Positions 31,915 to 41,519 of a stretch of DNA of 64,000 bases are shown piece after piece. The notes below the pieces were generated by a model. It made no database searches, was not told where the DNA came from, and saw nothing but the letters and a program-made list of their open reading frames with translations. Positions within the stretch are counted from its first letter, which is position 1. Each line of letters begins with the position of its first letter. The translations under genes and the position numbers were made by a program. The DNA is taken from assembly GCF_026212465.1 (NCBI RefSeq), contig NC_080053.1:14828449-14892448 (forward strand), in the 5' to 3' direction. The DNA comes from Amaranthus tricolor (lineage: Eukaryota; Streptophyta; Magnoliopsida; Caryophyllales; Amaranthaceae).

Positions 31915-32070
31915 TTATTTCTTCATAATTATTATAATTCCTAATGCTACAAGAAGGACCACCAAACCCATAATTAAAGAGATATATAATTTGAGTTTGG
32001 CAAAATTTTCTTCAAATCTAAAAGTATGGGAAGAGGAAGAAGATGGATTGTTTTTATGATGGTGGTACAT
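31915..32070 (-). CDS. 51-codon ORF for a small single-pass membrane protein
   Basis: It runs from ATG 32070 to TAA 31915-31917 on the minus strand. Residues 1-30 are hydrophilic, starting MYHHHKNNPSSSSSH and then FEENFAKLKLYI. Residues 31-48 are a clear membrane segment (SLIMGLVVLLVALGIIII), followed by MKK. A CT-rich leader precedes it (32075-32110), and the minus strand carries CTATAAAATC at 32165-32174, about 95 bp upstream, a spacing that fits a plant core promoter. It lies in the leader of the copia element between PBS and gag. I do not recognise the protein. It could be a captured host microprotein gene or a chance ORF; the combination of TATA box, leader, start and one clean membrane helix makes chance less likely but does not exclude it. 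Confidence 0.45.
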   Translation of the reverse strand: MYHHHKNNPSSSSSHTFRFEENFAKLKLYISLIMGLVVLLVALGIIIIMKK

Positions 32071-32164
32071 TGTCGGTGGAAGGAAGAAAGAGAAGGAGGG
32101 TTTTTGATGTAAAGAGTAAAGTTGAAAGGATAAGGGATATGTGGTAAAAAAATGGGGTAATCCG

Positions 32165-32174
32165 ATTTTATAGA
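32165..32174 (-). promoter_or_regulatory. Putative TATA box of the 51-codon ORF
   Basis: The minus strand reads CTCTATAAAATC here, with an AT-poor flank (CGGATTACCCC) downstream. It is distinct from the TATA boxes in the LTRs. Confidence 0.45.
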
Positions 32175-32330
32175 GGGTTATCCAAAATTGTACAATATAC
32201 CGTATTATTTATGTATACTTAAAAGAAATACGTAAAGTAAAAGGTAAATAAAAAAATGCACATGGATATAAATGCAAATATTGCAAATAAAAAAATGCAC
32301 ATATAAATATACGACAATAAAAATAATACT

Positions 32331-32478
32331 AACCGTCCATTTAGGCGGTAAAAGAAAAACAATTAACCAGCCATATAGGCGGTTTAAAGAATAATAAAAG
32401 AAATAAATAATATTAACCGTCCATTTAGGCGGTAAAAAAGAAAAAAGTTAACCAGCCATATAGGCGGTATAAAATAAA
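32331..32478. repeat. Two-copy tandem repeat with ACCG..CGGT palindromic boxes
   Basis: Each copy of about 84 bp contains AACCGTCCATTTAGGCGGT and, 33 bp later, AACCAGCCATATAGGCGGT. Both boxes are short inverted repeats (ACCG/CGGT or ACC/GGT arms around an A/T centre), so four similar hairpin-like boxes lie in a row. Confidence 0.75.
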
Positions 32479-32544
32479 ACAATAACAAAAGCAATAAAGT
32501 GTCTTTGTAATTCGTAAAGGTGACGTATTGTCCAATAAATTATT

Positions 32545-32934
32545 TTATGGGTCATTTAAATTTATCTTGCAACGTTTAGTACTTGTTTCTCCCTCATCAT
32601 CTTTGGTTCTTTTATTATTTGGTGAGGGTTTATTTTCAGTTGTTGTTGTTGGGGCATTATTAGTTGGTTGCGTTGATGAATTATTTGTTGGTCGTACTGG
32701 TGGAATATTAGTCGGTGGAACTAGTGGATTATTAGTTGGTCGTACATGTGAATTACGAGTTGGTGGTACTGGTGGACCATTAGTATTATTGGGATTATTA
32801 TGTCGGAGCTGATTTAAATCAGTCGTTGTTGGGTTTGTAGTGAAGGGTATGGAATTATGCTCAATTATAAAATATAAAAATGTGTTAGAAACACCTTGGA
32901 TGATGATGTTGACACCATTTGATTGTTGGTCCAT
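32545..32934 (-). CDS. 129-codon proline/threonine/asparagine-rich ORF in the copia leader
   Basis: ATG 32934 lies only about 90 bases after the PBS on the minus strand, upstream of gag. After about 30 ordinary residues (MDQQSNGVNIIIQGVSNTFL) it consists of imperfect repeats of PPTN/RPTNN type (about 50-95), then a lysine-rich tail with KRTKDDEGE and STKRCKINLND that could act as a nuclear signal. No domain is recognised. It may be an extra protein of this element or a chance ORF in repeated sequence. The plus-strand ORF at 32528-32812 is its mirror image. Confidence 0.4.
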   Translation of the reverse strand: MDQQSNGVNIIIQGVSNTFLYFIIEHNSIPFTTNPTTTDLNQLRHNNPNNTNGPPVPPTRNSHVRPTNNPLVPPTNIPPVRPTNNSSTQPTNNAPTTTTENKPSPNNKRTKDDEGETSTKRCKINLNDP

Positions 32935-33025
32935 TTGTGGGTACCGATGAAGAAAAAAATGCTTAATTAGGTTTTTAAAAATATTACCTTCTTGATTATT
33001 AAGGGTAGAGCTGGTGCTGATAACG

Positions 33026-33239
33026 TGTTAAAACTTAGAGAGATAAGGAGGAAATAGAATGAGTAAAAGTTAGAAGATAGAGATGTTTTTACTCATTGGT
33101 GTAGTTTTTACAATGGTAAACTTCCATATTTATAGGCAAATTCATCCACAATTACATTGAATGCGTTCACATTAGGATAAATTCATTAATTACCTTTCAC
33201 ACTATATTTATTAATTACCTTTCAAACTATATTTCAACA
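33026..33239 (-). repeat. 5' LTR of the short-LTR copia element
   Basis: 214 bp, TGTTAAAAC to TTTCAACA on the plus strand. It is like 26326-26563 except for a few substitutions and one fewer 25-bp unit. TATA box at 33127-33134 (minus). TSD AAAGG follows at 33240-33244. Confidence 0.9.
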
Positions 33240-33755
33240 AAAGGGTAGTTCTAATATTATTAATGTGAATACTAAATGTTGATATGATATACATAAAGTA
33301 GGTAAAAGAGAAGAGTACTTTAATAATAATAAGAAGAAAATTTAATAAGAAAAGGCAAGAATACATGGGGTTGTCCATTAAGTAGGTGATTGATTGTTGT
33401 TTTATTAAATGGAGGAGTTGAGTAGTTCCAATTTAATGAAAATGCTAGAATACATAGAGTAAGTAAATGCAAGAATACATAGAGTTATACATTAAGCATG
33501 TGAGAGTTTTGTTGAAAGGAGTGGCATGACACTTGGCATTATAAATGCTTATATGAATTTACACTTGGCACATATAATTATAAAAAGTGACACTTGGCAG
33601 CACAAATGCTTGTATGAAGTGACACTTGGAATAAATGCTTATATGAAGTGAAATATGGCATAAATACTTATGAATTAGTAGATTGTAGGATGAAATGAAA
33701 GTCTTTATGTCTTATAAAGATTATATTGTTAGCTTAGATACCAATTACCCACTTC
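33240..33755. other. AT-rich sequence between elements
   Basis: No coding sequence. A loose repeat of GACACTTGGCA..AAATGCTTATATGAA occurs four times between about 33526 and 33672. Confidence 0.5.
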
Positions 33756-33908
33756 ATGATTTCATGGAATTTTTCCATTTTTATTGATTATATATTGATG
33801 GGAGTGAATTTGGTAAATGGATATTTTTTTTATATTCAAAATGATCGTTGTTTTCTTTCAATAAGTACTGATCCAGAGCTAACGGAAATCATTTTTTATT
33901 TAGCTAAC

Positions 33909-34112
33909 ATGGCATCTCAACTCCATGCTGCAATGTCCAAGAAATTTGCTGGTCTTAGGCTTTGGGAATTACTAAGGATAATATTTGGAACTTTACTAGT
34001 GATAATTCTTTCAATATTGCTTTATTTGTACTTTACTTCTAGGAAGAAATCCCAACAAGCTAACAACACTTCACCTCTTAGCCAAATTCCTCAAATTTCA
34101 AAAAACAATTAA
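33909..34112 (+). pseudogene. Possible first-exon remnant of a receptor-like kinase gene
   Basis: The ATG at 33909 has a good plant context (AACATGGC). The 67 codons give a short N-terminus (MASQLHAAMSKKFAGLRLWE), a membrane segment (about 21-43, LLRIIFGTLLVIILSILLYL), a stop-transfer SRKKSQQ and a tail SQIPQISKNN before TAA. An upstream in-frame ATG (33756) would lengthen it to 118 codons but adds nothing recognisable. The layout MSKK..GLRLWE, helix, SRKKS, then QIP.ISK resembles the first exon of plant receptor-like cytoplasmic-domain kinases, where ISK is followed by EIKE. Here the frame closes right there. No kinase domain follows; repeats begin within 800 bp. Resemblance is from memory. 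Confidence 0.4.
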
Positions 34113-34915
34113 GAGCTTAATTACAAATAACAAACAATTACTCAATATATTAACTATCAACACACAACAAAACCAATAAACAAAATTCCAATTCATTTGA
34201 AAGATGGCAAAATAACAACAACTACTCTTGGGAGAGACCGTCTCTCAAAAAGATGACCTCAAAACAAAAAGTCCACATTCTTATTTCTCTGCATTTTATA
34301 TTAATTGGTCTATTTAGCTCATATATCTAATGTGTCCGATTTTCTCTGACAACAATTTGTGAAATAACAATTATTAAAAACTAAGAGCTTATTTACAAAC
34401 AAATATCAAACTTAATGAATGGAAATTAGAAAAAAAAAAAAAAAAAAAGGACGACCTTTAGCACTTGGGGAGGCATAGCAGCATAATAAAAGTAACTACG
34501 GAGACACAAAGTATGCGAAATTGATGAAACCCCTTGTTCCATTTAGCTTACTGGATCTTCTGAAATAAGCCAAAACAACAACTTGCGTACTTATTCTTCC
34601 ACACATAACCCAACTACTAACATCCGTCAAAACCTTACGGAGTAAAATACCCTCTTATTAAAATTCATAATTTAATACCTATTACCAACCTAAAAAAATT
34701 CTTCCAAAGACTGATATAAATTAAAAGTAAATCAAAGAACTTCCTAGTGAACTCTGATTTGTCTCTACCATTCTCTGTTAGTTCTTAGCTTATTGACCTT
34801 GAATGATCAAAAATTGCAAATTAATAGCAAATCAACAGCAAAAAAACTTGTGGGTATTAACTTAAATCAAATTAAATTCAATTTACCACTACAATAATTA
34901 ATCAAACTTGAAAAC
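34113..34915. other. AT-rich intergenic sequence with a MITE fragment
   Basis: GGGAGAGACCGTCTCTCAAAAAGA at 34230-34253 matches the end of the GAGACGGTCTCTC-type MITE seen complete at 50807-51020, so this is a partial copy. A run of about 18 A residues lies at 34431-34448. No gene found. Confidence 0.45.
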
Positions 34916-35299
34916 TATTAGAATTAATATGCGGAAGTTAGTGGGTTATTGTTGCAAGTTAGGGGAGGAGTAAAGATGAGTTGGACAATATTTTTGAATT
35001 GTTAAGTGAATATAGCTTACATTACTTACTTTTTCAAAGTACAAGAAGTGGCTATTTATAGCCTTGGTAAGTCTGTGATTGTACCGACATTCTCCTAGTT
35101 TCTAGGCTATTCTAGCTAAGCTTAGAGTGTTATACACTTTCTAGTATATTATATTCATATCTAGATAATTCTTGAGATTATTTTAGGTTGCTAATTCTAG
35201 ATTTTTCCTAAGATTTTTACTAACAATATTCTAGAAACATGTTCTATAAGTTTCTTGTTTAGATTTTTTACATAGATTTTTCTAGATTAACATCTAATA
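34916..35299 (-). repeat. 3' LTR of the Tork-like copia element
   Basis: 384 bp, ending CATCTAATA. It begins TATTAG where the partner has TGTTAG. It lacks a 6-bp GCAAGC present in the partner at about 41306 and differs at several single bases. TATA box TATAAATA (minus) at 35053-35060. Confidence 0.9.
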
Positions 35300-35306
35300 C
35301 TCCCCC

Positions 35307-35870
35307 TTAATCTGAAAAATCTTGAATTCCAAGCTGTCTTCTAAATTCGATGAACTTTTCCATTGGAAGTGCCTTGGTAAATATGTCTGCGAGTTGCTCC
35401 CCTGTCTTGCAGAATTGTAGCTCAATCTCTTGTTTCTCGACCAATTCTCGAATGAAGTGGTGTCGTATCTCAATATGCTTTGTGCGACTATGGAAGAATG
35501 TATTCTTTGTCATGGCTATTGCTGACATATTGTCACAATAGATGGTAGTTGCATCTTCTGTCTTTTGTTGTAGATCTTTTAGGAATCTTCTTAGCCATAC
35601 TGCTTCACATGCCGTGCTTGTAGCTGATATGTATTCTGCTTCTGATGATGATAGTGCTACCGTAGCTTGTTTCTTTGATGACCATGAGATAGACTTGGAC
35701 CCTAGCTGGAACACGTATCCACTCGTACTTCTTCGATCGTCGATGCTTCCTGCCCAATCACTATCCGTGTAGCCTATGAGCTTGTAGTCTGCTTCAGACT
35801 CGTACATTATCCCATAGCTTTTTGTTCCTTTCATATACCTGAGTATCCTCTTGATAGCTGCTAAGTGAGC
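35307..35870 (-). pseudogene. pol: copia RNase H
   Basis: 175 codons from Met 35834: MKGTKSYGIMYESEADYKLI, GYTDSDWAGSIDDRRSTSGY, SSSEAEYISATSTACEAVWL, IYCDNMSAIAMTKN, HIEIRHHFIRE and LADIFTKALPMEKFIEFR. The catalytic residues of RNase H appear kept. An in-frame TAA at 35871-35873 separates it from the RT part, after MSELS; the codons in between (AHLAAIKRILRY) are normal. Confidence 0.9.
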
Positions 35871-36548
35871 TTAGCTTAGCTCACTCATAAACCTTGAGAT
35901 GATGCTGACTGCATGAACGATATCTGGTCTTGTATTTGTAAGGTATATGAGAGATCCGACTAAACTTCGGTAGATTGATGCATCCACCTTTTCTTTTCCA
36001 TCATTCTTTAAGAGCTTCTCATTTGTAGCCATTGGTGTAGCCATTGGCTTACAATCGCTCATGTTGAATTTTTTGAGCATATCCTCGACATATTTTTCTT
36101 GTGAGAAAAATATTTTACCTGGACTTTGCTTGACTTCCATGCCAAGGAAGTACTTCATAGCTCCGAGGTCTGTCATCTCATATTCTGACATCATTGTCTT
36201 TTTGAAGTCTTCTATCATCCTTGGATCGGTGCCTGTGTAGATTAGATCATCTACGTATAGGCATAAGATGAGAAACTTTGGCCCTTGGGTCTTGATATAG
36301 AGTGATGGCTCATTTGGGCTTTTTGCAAAGCCATTTTGGAGAAGATATCCATCGATTTTGCTGTTCTAGGCTTGAGGGGCTTGCTTGAGCCCATAGAGGG
36401 CTTTTTGAAGGCGATACACCTTATCTTCTTTTCCTTTGATTATATATCCTTGAGGTTGTTCGACATATACCTCTTCTTCTAGCTCCCCATTGAGAAATGA
36501 TGATTTAACGTCTAATTGAAAAACTTGCAGTTTAAATTGAGCTGCTAG
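35871..36548 (-). pseudogene. pol: copia RT, C-terminal two thirds
   Basis: From the solo LTR edge: [49 protein letters not shown] then TAG near 36369, NSKIDGYLLQNGFAKSPNEP, the catalytic LILCLYVDDLIYTGTD, then the open frame 35871-36218 (MIEDFKKTMMSEYEMTDLGA, YRSLVGSLIYLTNTRPDI). The TAG replaces a codon that is usually tryptophan. The RT N-terminal third is on the other side of the solo LTR (38193-38301). Confidence 0.9.
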
Positions 36549-36553
36549 AGCTA

Positions 36554-38187
36554 CGTAATATCCGTTTTTTTAAAATAATAATAATAATAAATAAATAAAT
36601 AAATAAATTTTAGAAAAAAAAAAATAACTCCCATTAACAATAACTTCTCACTTCTCCCTCTGAACCTTATAACCAACCTCACTTACCTATTATAAATTAA
36701 ACCAATTACCCTTAATTTCAGTCACATTATTACTCACATTTCCTTTTTCTCCTACAAACTCTTCTTCCATCTCCCATTTGCTTCAAAATTCAAGTTGAGA
36801 AAACGCAAGATTTCGATATTAAAGACAACGGATTCGTAGACAGAGATCATTAGGAGCGTACGTTGTCTAGGATCGCGTGACAAGGTAATTCTCAATGTCC
36901 ATCTAATTAGGACTATCCCGTTAATATTATGTGCTAAGTGATAATTAATGTGTTTAAATAGAATGCATGATTTTATATGACATTATTTTATATGATGTTA
37001 TGTTTTATACATTCTCAAATTATAATTACTATTATTTTTGTCAAAGTTGAATTTATAATTATTATTTTGATAGAATTTATATTATTATTTTAATCTCGAA
37101 ATTTGATACGATTTATTTGAAAGAGAAATATTTATGATATTAATTCCTATTGCCACCAATTGATGTTAGAATGGTGATTTGGAAAATGAGATTTCAGTTG
37201 GATATTCCTGAGATATATATTTATTGGGAAAAATTTATGATCATAAAATATAAAATGTATAATGTATGCTTGATTATATGTTTGTGTGCTCGCGACTAAT
37301 TATTAAAATATATTAAATCACATAAAGTGTAACACGAGGGAAATGAAGCTCTTATATTTGTTGTGATCCAAGTATAAGAGTGATGAATAAGTTGCCCTGT
37401 TTGGTTAGTATAGCTGCCGACAGGTATTATTTCTGATACTTGATACGATGTTTGGTATTCCTTCTATTTGTTGTGATCCAAGTAGAAGGGGTGTGCACAC
37501 TAGGGTTCCCTAAGACTACTCTGTTGGCCTTGAATTATTTGGGGTGACGACCTCTTGATGAAGTAGGTATAGGGGTAAAGCCTCGGCCTACTGGCGTTCT
37601 CGTTCCCTCAAATTAAAAAATTTGATTATATGTTTGTCATTATTAAATATCAAATTAATAAATTGGTTTATGTGATATTATATATATTGTTTTCTCAAAT
37701 TGTTTTTCTTTTAAACTCATCTATATATTATTTTCTAAAATTATTTTCAATTTAATTATATTGTATTTTCTTAAATCATTTTCAAACTTAATCGTCGTAT
37801 GAGATGGAGTTGGAATTACTCAAAATTTCTGATTTTGGGAGTTTTTCCCTTGTTTTTCTTGCATTCTAATGTTGCAGGTTATTGATTGCATGAGAATCGC
37901 GGAGTGAGGATCACTTAGAAATATAGCTTTTACTAGAGTCGTATTTCAGTTTAAATTTTACCTTAGGTTGTTTAAATTTTATATGGACACAGATTACGTT
38001 TCAGTCTTTTCTTACGTTGTAAGACCCTTTGTTGGATTTAAAATTATTAAGTCATTTCTTAGTCGTTAAGCCTTACATTTATTTTATTAGAAATAGATGT
38101 GGCGGTAACACTCCCATGAGTAGGTTTTGGCTCAAGTTTTTCATTAAAGGTGTTTTCAAAAGTCCGACCTATTCTAAGGGTGTTACA
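36554..38187 (+). repeat. Gypsy (Tekay-like) solo LTR inserted in copia RT
   Basis: 1634 bp with no coding sequence, flanked by the perfect TSD AGCTA (36549-36553 and 38188-38192). It starts CGTAATATCCG, probably a mutated TGTAATATCC, and ends GGGTGTTACA, typical outer ends of Tekay/Del-like LTRs. Plus orientation is supported by a TATA box (TATAAATT, 36691-36698), a CT-rich leader and a possible splice donor ACAAGGTAATTC (about 36880-36891). TGTGGCGGTAACAC near the 3' end is also typical. The two codon halves of RT meet exactly across the TSD. Confidence 0.9.
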
Positions 38188-38192
38188 AGCTA

Positions 38193-38946
38193 GGACTGAC
38201 CTGATTGTCTCCATACGGACAACTGGAGCATATGTCTCATTGAAGTCAATTCCTGGTTGCTGTGAGTATCCTTTTGCAACTAGACGAGCTTTGTACTTTT
38301 AAATGGAGCCATCTTCATTGTGCTTGATCTTGTAGACCCATCTGAGACCGATCACATCCTTGTCTTGAGGTTTGTCAACAAGCTCCCATGTGTCGTTCTT
38401 TTCTATCATCTTGATCTCCTCGTTCATGGCTTCGATCCATCTTTCTTCTTGAGCTGCTTCTTGAAAGTTTTGTGGTTCTTCTACAAAGAGTGCCATGATG
38501 GTGTGATTGCATTGATAATCTTCCAAGTAGCTTGGTGGACATCGATCTCGTTGTGATCTTCGAACTTGTTGAGCTGGGCTTGAGTGACTTGACTCCAACC
38601 TTGAGCTTTTTGATGTAGATGGACTTCTTGGGCTCCTTGATGGTGATGGACTTGCAGATGATTGAGTTGGTGACTGATTTGGATCTTCTCCTTCATCTGG
38701 ACTTGGTGGTGGAATGACTTCTACTGGAACTTCAACATCGTTCTCGTTCCATTGCCATTGGGCCTTTTCGTCAAATATGACATCTCTTGAGATGATCAAC
38801 TTCTTAGATTCGGAAAGATAGAGACGATATCCTTTTGACTCTTCACTGTATCCAATGAAGATACATTTTTCTCCTTTTCCATCTAACTTGTCCCGATTCT
38901 CCTTCGGAACGTGGGCAATATGCAATGCATTCGAAAACTTTGACAT
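38193..38946 (-). pseudogene. pol: copia integrase C-terminus, linker and RT N-terminus
   Basis: 215 codons from 38946 to 38299: VPKENRDKLDGKGEKCIFIG, YRLYLSESKKLIISRDVIFD, a serine/proline-rich linker, then AAQEERWIEAMNEEIKMIEK and DVIGLRWVYKIKHNEDGSI. A TAA (38299-38301) interrupts the frame before [37 protein letters not shown], which ends at the TSD (38188-38192). The upstream frame overlaps the integrase ORF because of a frameshift near 38920. Confidence 0.88.
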
Positions 38947-39460
38947 GCTCGACCTTTGGTTTCCTTTTTTGCCAAGCTTCGTAGGGTGTCATACTCTTCA
39001 ATGCTTTCGTGGGAGATCTGTTGAGGATGTAAATAGCTGTGTGGACAGCTTCTGCCAAAAAATATTTAGGCAAATTTTTTCCTTGCATCATGCTTCGGGC
39101 CATTTTAGTAATTGTACGATTTCTTCTTTCTGCAACGCCATTTTGTTGTGGTGTGCGTCTGACTGTGAGCTCCTTTTTGATGCCATGTTCTTTACAAAAT
39201 TTGTTGAATTCATTACTTGTGAATTCTCCCCCACGATCGGTTCGTAGAACCTTTATTGAATGTCCACTTTGTTTTTCTGTGAGGGCTTTGAATTGCATGA
39301 AATGGGATAATGCTTCTGATTTTTTCTCCAAGAAATATACCCACATCATGCGTGAAAATTCATCAACGAACAACAGAAAATATCTTTTTCTGCCAAGAGA
39401 CGGATTCTTGGTAGGGCGCCATACATCTGCATGGACAACTTCTAATGGAGCTCTGGCCCT
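38843..39460 (-). pseudogene. pol: copia integrase core
   Basis: From the TGA at 39459-39461 the frame reads RARAPLEVVHADVWRPTKNP, then KRYFLLFVDEFSRMMWVYFL, LRTDRGGEFTSNEFNKFCKE and TPQQNGVAERRNRTITKMAR, so the D, D and E of the catalytic core are present. The terminal part runs out of frame after EHVKVFECIAY. The TGA is at a codon normally encoding tryptophan. Confidence 0.88.
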
Positions 39461-40125
39461 TCAGGACGAGGTTGGAAATGGCGATCTATGCATTTTGCCA
39501 TATATACAACCCTCACAAATTTTCTTTTCATTAGTGATTGATGGTAGCCCAATCACCATTTCTCTATTTTTCAACAGTTTTAAACTATTGAAATTTAAAT
39601 GTCCGAATCTTAAATGCCACAAGGTGGATTCATCCATTATTGAACTTAGGGAAATATTAGACTCCGATTGCATTTTAAGTGGGAATATTTTATTACGAGC
39701 CATTTTAGTAGTGGTAATTAATTGCCCCTTTTTCTTGTCATATATGTGGCATTGATTATTATCAAATTTTACCATGTAGCCCTTTTGGACTAATTGCCCC
39801 ACGCTTAACAAATTTTGTGCGAGCCCAGGGACATAAAATACATCGGGGATGAATTTAGAAGAGCCATTTTTTGTTTTAACAACAATTATTCCTTTTCCGG
39901 CAACTACTTGGTTACTCCCATCACCAAGTGTTATTTGTGATTTTATATTTTCATCAAGATTAGCAAATGAATTTTTATTTCCGGTCATGTGGTTGGAGCA
40001 ACCACTATCGATGTACCATGTGTCAGTTTGCTCTTCTTGAGCATTCAGACATGTGTAAAATAATTGATCATTATTTTCTGTGAAATTAGCCTCTTCCTTT
40101 TGCCGGAAATAACAATTTTTTTTGA
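39461..40125 (-). pseudogene. pol: copia protease and GAG-pre-integrase domain
   Basis: Protease active site TWYIDSGCSNHMTGNKNSF, then LGDGSNQVVAGKG and VPGLAQNLLSVGQLVQKGY. The GAG-pre-integrase region has LWHLRFGHLNFNSLKLL and C-x2-C in CEGCIYGKMHRSPF. It is joined to gag by a frame change in a run of eight T (plus strand 40116-40123): with seven, gag and protease would be one frame. Confidence 0.88.
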
Positions 40126-40934
40126 AAATGAGAGTGTTGTGTACATCTTTTACATTTGTACCGACAATCTCTTGTGTTATGATTGTTTTTCTTGCATAAT
40201 ATGCAATAAGAGTTGTTATCTCGGCTCCCTTGATTTTTATGATTTCCTCTCCCCCTACCACGGTTGTTAAAGTTGCCCTTTTTTGGTTGAAAATTTTTAC
40301 CGTGGCCATTTATATTTTCTCCATTACTAGAAAATTTTAATTTAGCCTGAAAAACTTGTTCAATTGGTTGCTCTTTAAATTTACGCATTCTTTCTTCATG
40401 TGCTAATAAAGAGCCTATTAATTCAGTCATGGTGAGTGAACTTAAATCTTTATTACATTCTTCTATAGCAGCCACAATATGATCAAATTTTTTGGTTAAA
40501 GTTCTTAATATTTTCCGAATTATTTTAACATCTTCAATGGTGTCTCTATTGGATCGAATTTGATTAACAATATTTGAGACTCGGTCGGTATATGATTGAA
40601 TTGACTCATTATCGGTCATTTCTATACTATCAAATTGACCCCATAAAGATTGTAGTCTGAAGAGTATTACCTTTTCCGAGCCTCGATATTTTGTCTCCAA
40701 AGTGCTCCATGCCTCCTTTGCCGTTGTGGCGGTCATGATTGTTGGTAGGATCGTCTCATCTACTCCACGATATATTATAGAGAGGGCATAATGATCCCTT
40801 CTTTTGTTTTGTTTGTATTGACACTTTTTAGTGTCATCCCAAGAAGCCTCTTCATTGGCATCTTTGGGTTGTTCATAACCATCTTGAATGATTTCCCATA
40901 TATCTTGGGTAATGAAAATAGATTTCATTTGCAT
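40086..40934 (-). CDS. gag: copia gag
   Basis: 282 codons from ATG 40934, which lies about 200 bases after the PBS. Features: MKSIFITQDIWEIIQDGYEQ, a UBN2 capsid region (KEAWSTLETKYRGSEKVILF, SLWGQFDSIEMTDNESIQSY, NRDTIEDVKIIRKILRTLTK), an RG/N-rich basic segment and the zinc knuckle CILCKKNNHNTRDC near residue 243. The last 15 or so codons are out of frame because of the T-run at 40116-40123. Confidence 0.88.
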   Translation of the reverse strand: MQMKSIFITQDIWEIIQDGYEQPKDANEEASWDDTKKCQYKQNKRRDHYALSIIYRGVDETILPTIMTATTAKEAWSTLETKYRGSEKVILFRLQSLWGQFDSIEMTDNESIQSYTDRVSNIVNQIRSNRDTIEDVKIIRKILRTLTKKFDHIVAAIEECNKDLSSLTMTELIGSLLAHEERMRKFKEQPIEQVFQAKLKFSSNGENINGHGKNFQPKKGNFNNRGRGRGNHKNQGSRDNNSYCILCKKNNHNTRDCRYKCKRCTQHSHFQKKLLFPAKGRG

Positions 40935-41131
40935 ACTCCATTGTTAAAATTTCTCCCCTTTAAATATAGGTACCCAATTAACTTGGGGATTAAATATGTT
41001 TGTGTTTGTGTTTGAATTTGGGTTAGGGGAGGCCATTTATATATATGTGGAGTTGGTATTGATATGAAATTTGGATGATATATGATTGAAAAAAAAAAGA
41101 AGGCTTTGGATTAGTGGCTCTTGATACCAAA

Positions 41132-41519
41132 TGTTAGAATTAATATGCGGAAGTTAGTGGGTTATTGTTGCAAGTTAGGGGAGGAGTAAAGATGAGTTGG
41201 ACAATATTTTTGAATTGTTAAGTGAATATAGCTTACATTACTTACTTTTTCAAAGTACAAGAAGTGGCTATTTATAGCCTTGGTAAGTCGGTGATTGTAC
41301 CGACATTGCAAGCTCCTAGTTTCTAGGCTATTCTAGCTAAGCTTAGAGTGTTATACACTTTCTAGCATATTATATTCATATCTAGATAATTCTTGAGATT
41401 ATTCTAGGTTGCTAATTCTAGATTTTTCCTAAGATTTTACTAACAATATTCTAGAAACATGTTCTACAAGTTTCTTGTTTAGATTTTTTACATAGATTTT
41501 TCTAGATTAACATCTAATA
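41132..41519 (-). repeat. 5' LTR of the Tork-like copia element
   Basis: 388 bp, TGTTAGAATT to CATCTAATA on the plus strand. TATA box TATAAATA (minus) at 41269-41276. Followed by the TSD AAAAC. Confidence 0.9.

Larger units (their letters stand above)
26326..33239 (-). mobile_element. Decayed Ty1/copia element with an extended leader (Ale/Ivana-like, uncertain)
   Basis: A minus-strand element with LTRs at 26326-26563 and 33026-33239, flanked by the perfect TSD AAAGG (26321-26325 and 33240-33244). Polypurine tract AAGGGGGAG lies at 26564-26572 and a TTATCAGCACC-type primer site next to 33025. At 6.9 kb it is longer than usual for a short-LTR copia element because about 1.5 kb lies between PBS and gag. 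gag and pol carry several stops and frameshifts, so it is dead. Confidence 0.9.
34916..41519 (-). mobile_element. Decayed Ty1/copia element (Tork-like) with a nested solo LTR
   Basis: LTRs at 34916-35299 and 41132-41519, with the TSD AAAAC on both sides (34911-34915 and 41520-41524). The polypurine tract (minus AAGGGGGAG) follows the left LTR and the PBS (minus TGGTATCAAGAGCC) precedes the right one. gag, protease, integrase, RT and RNase H are all present in order on the minus strand but carry several stops and frameshifts. A 1634-bp solo LTR (36554-38187) interrupts RT. The length without it is about 5.0 kb. Confidence 0.92.
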
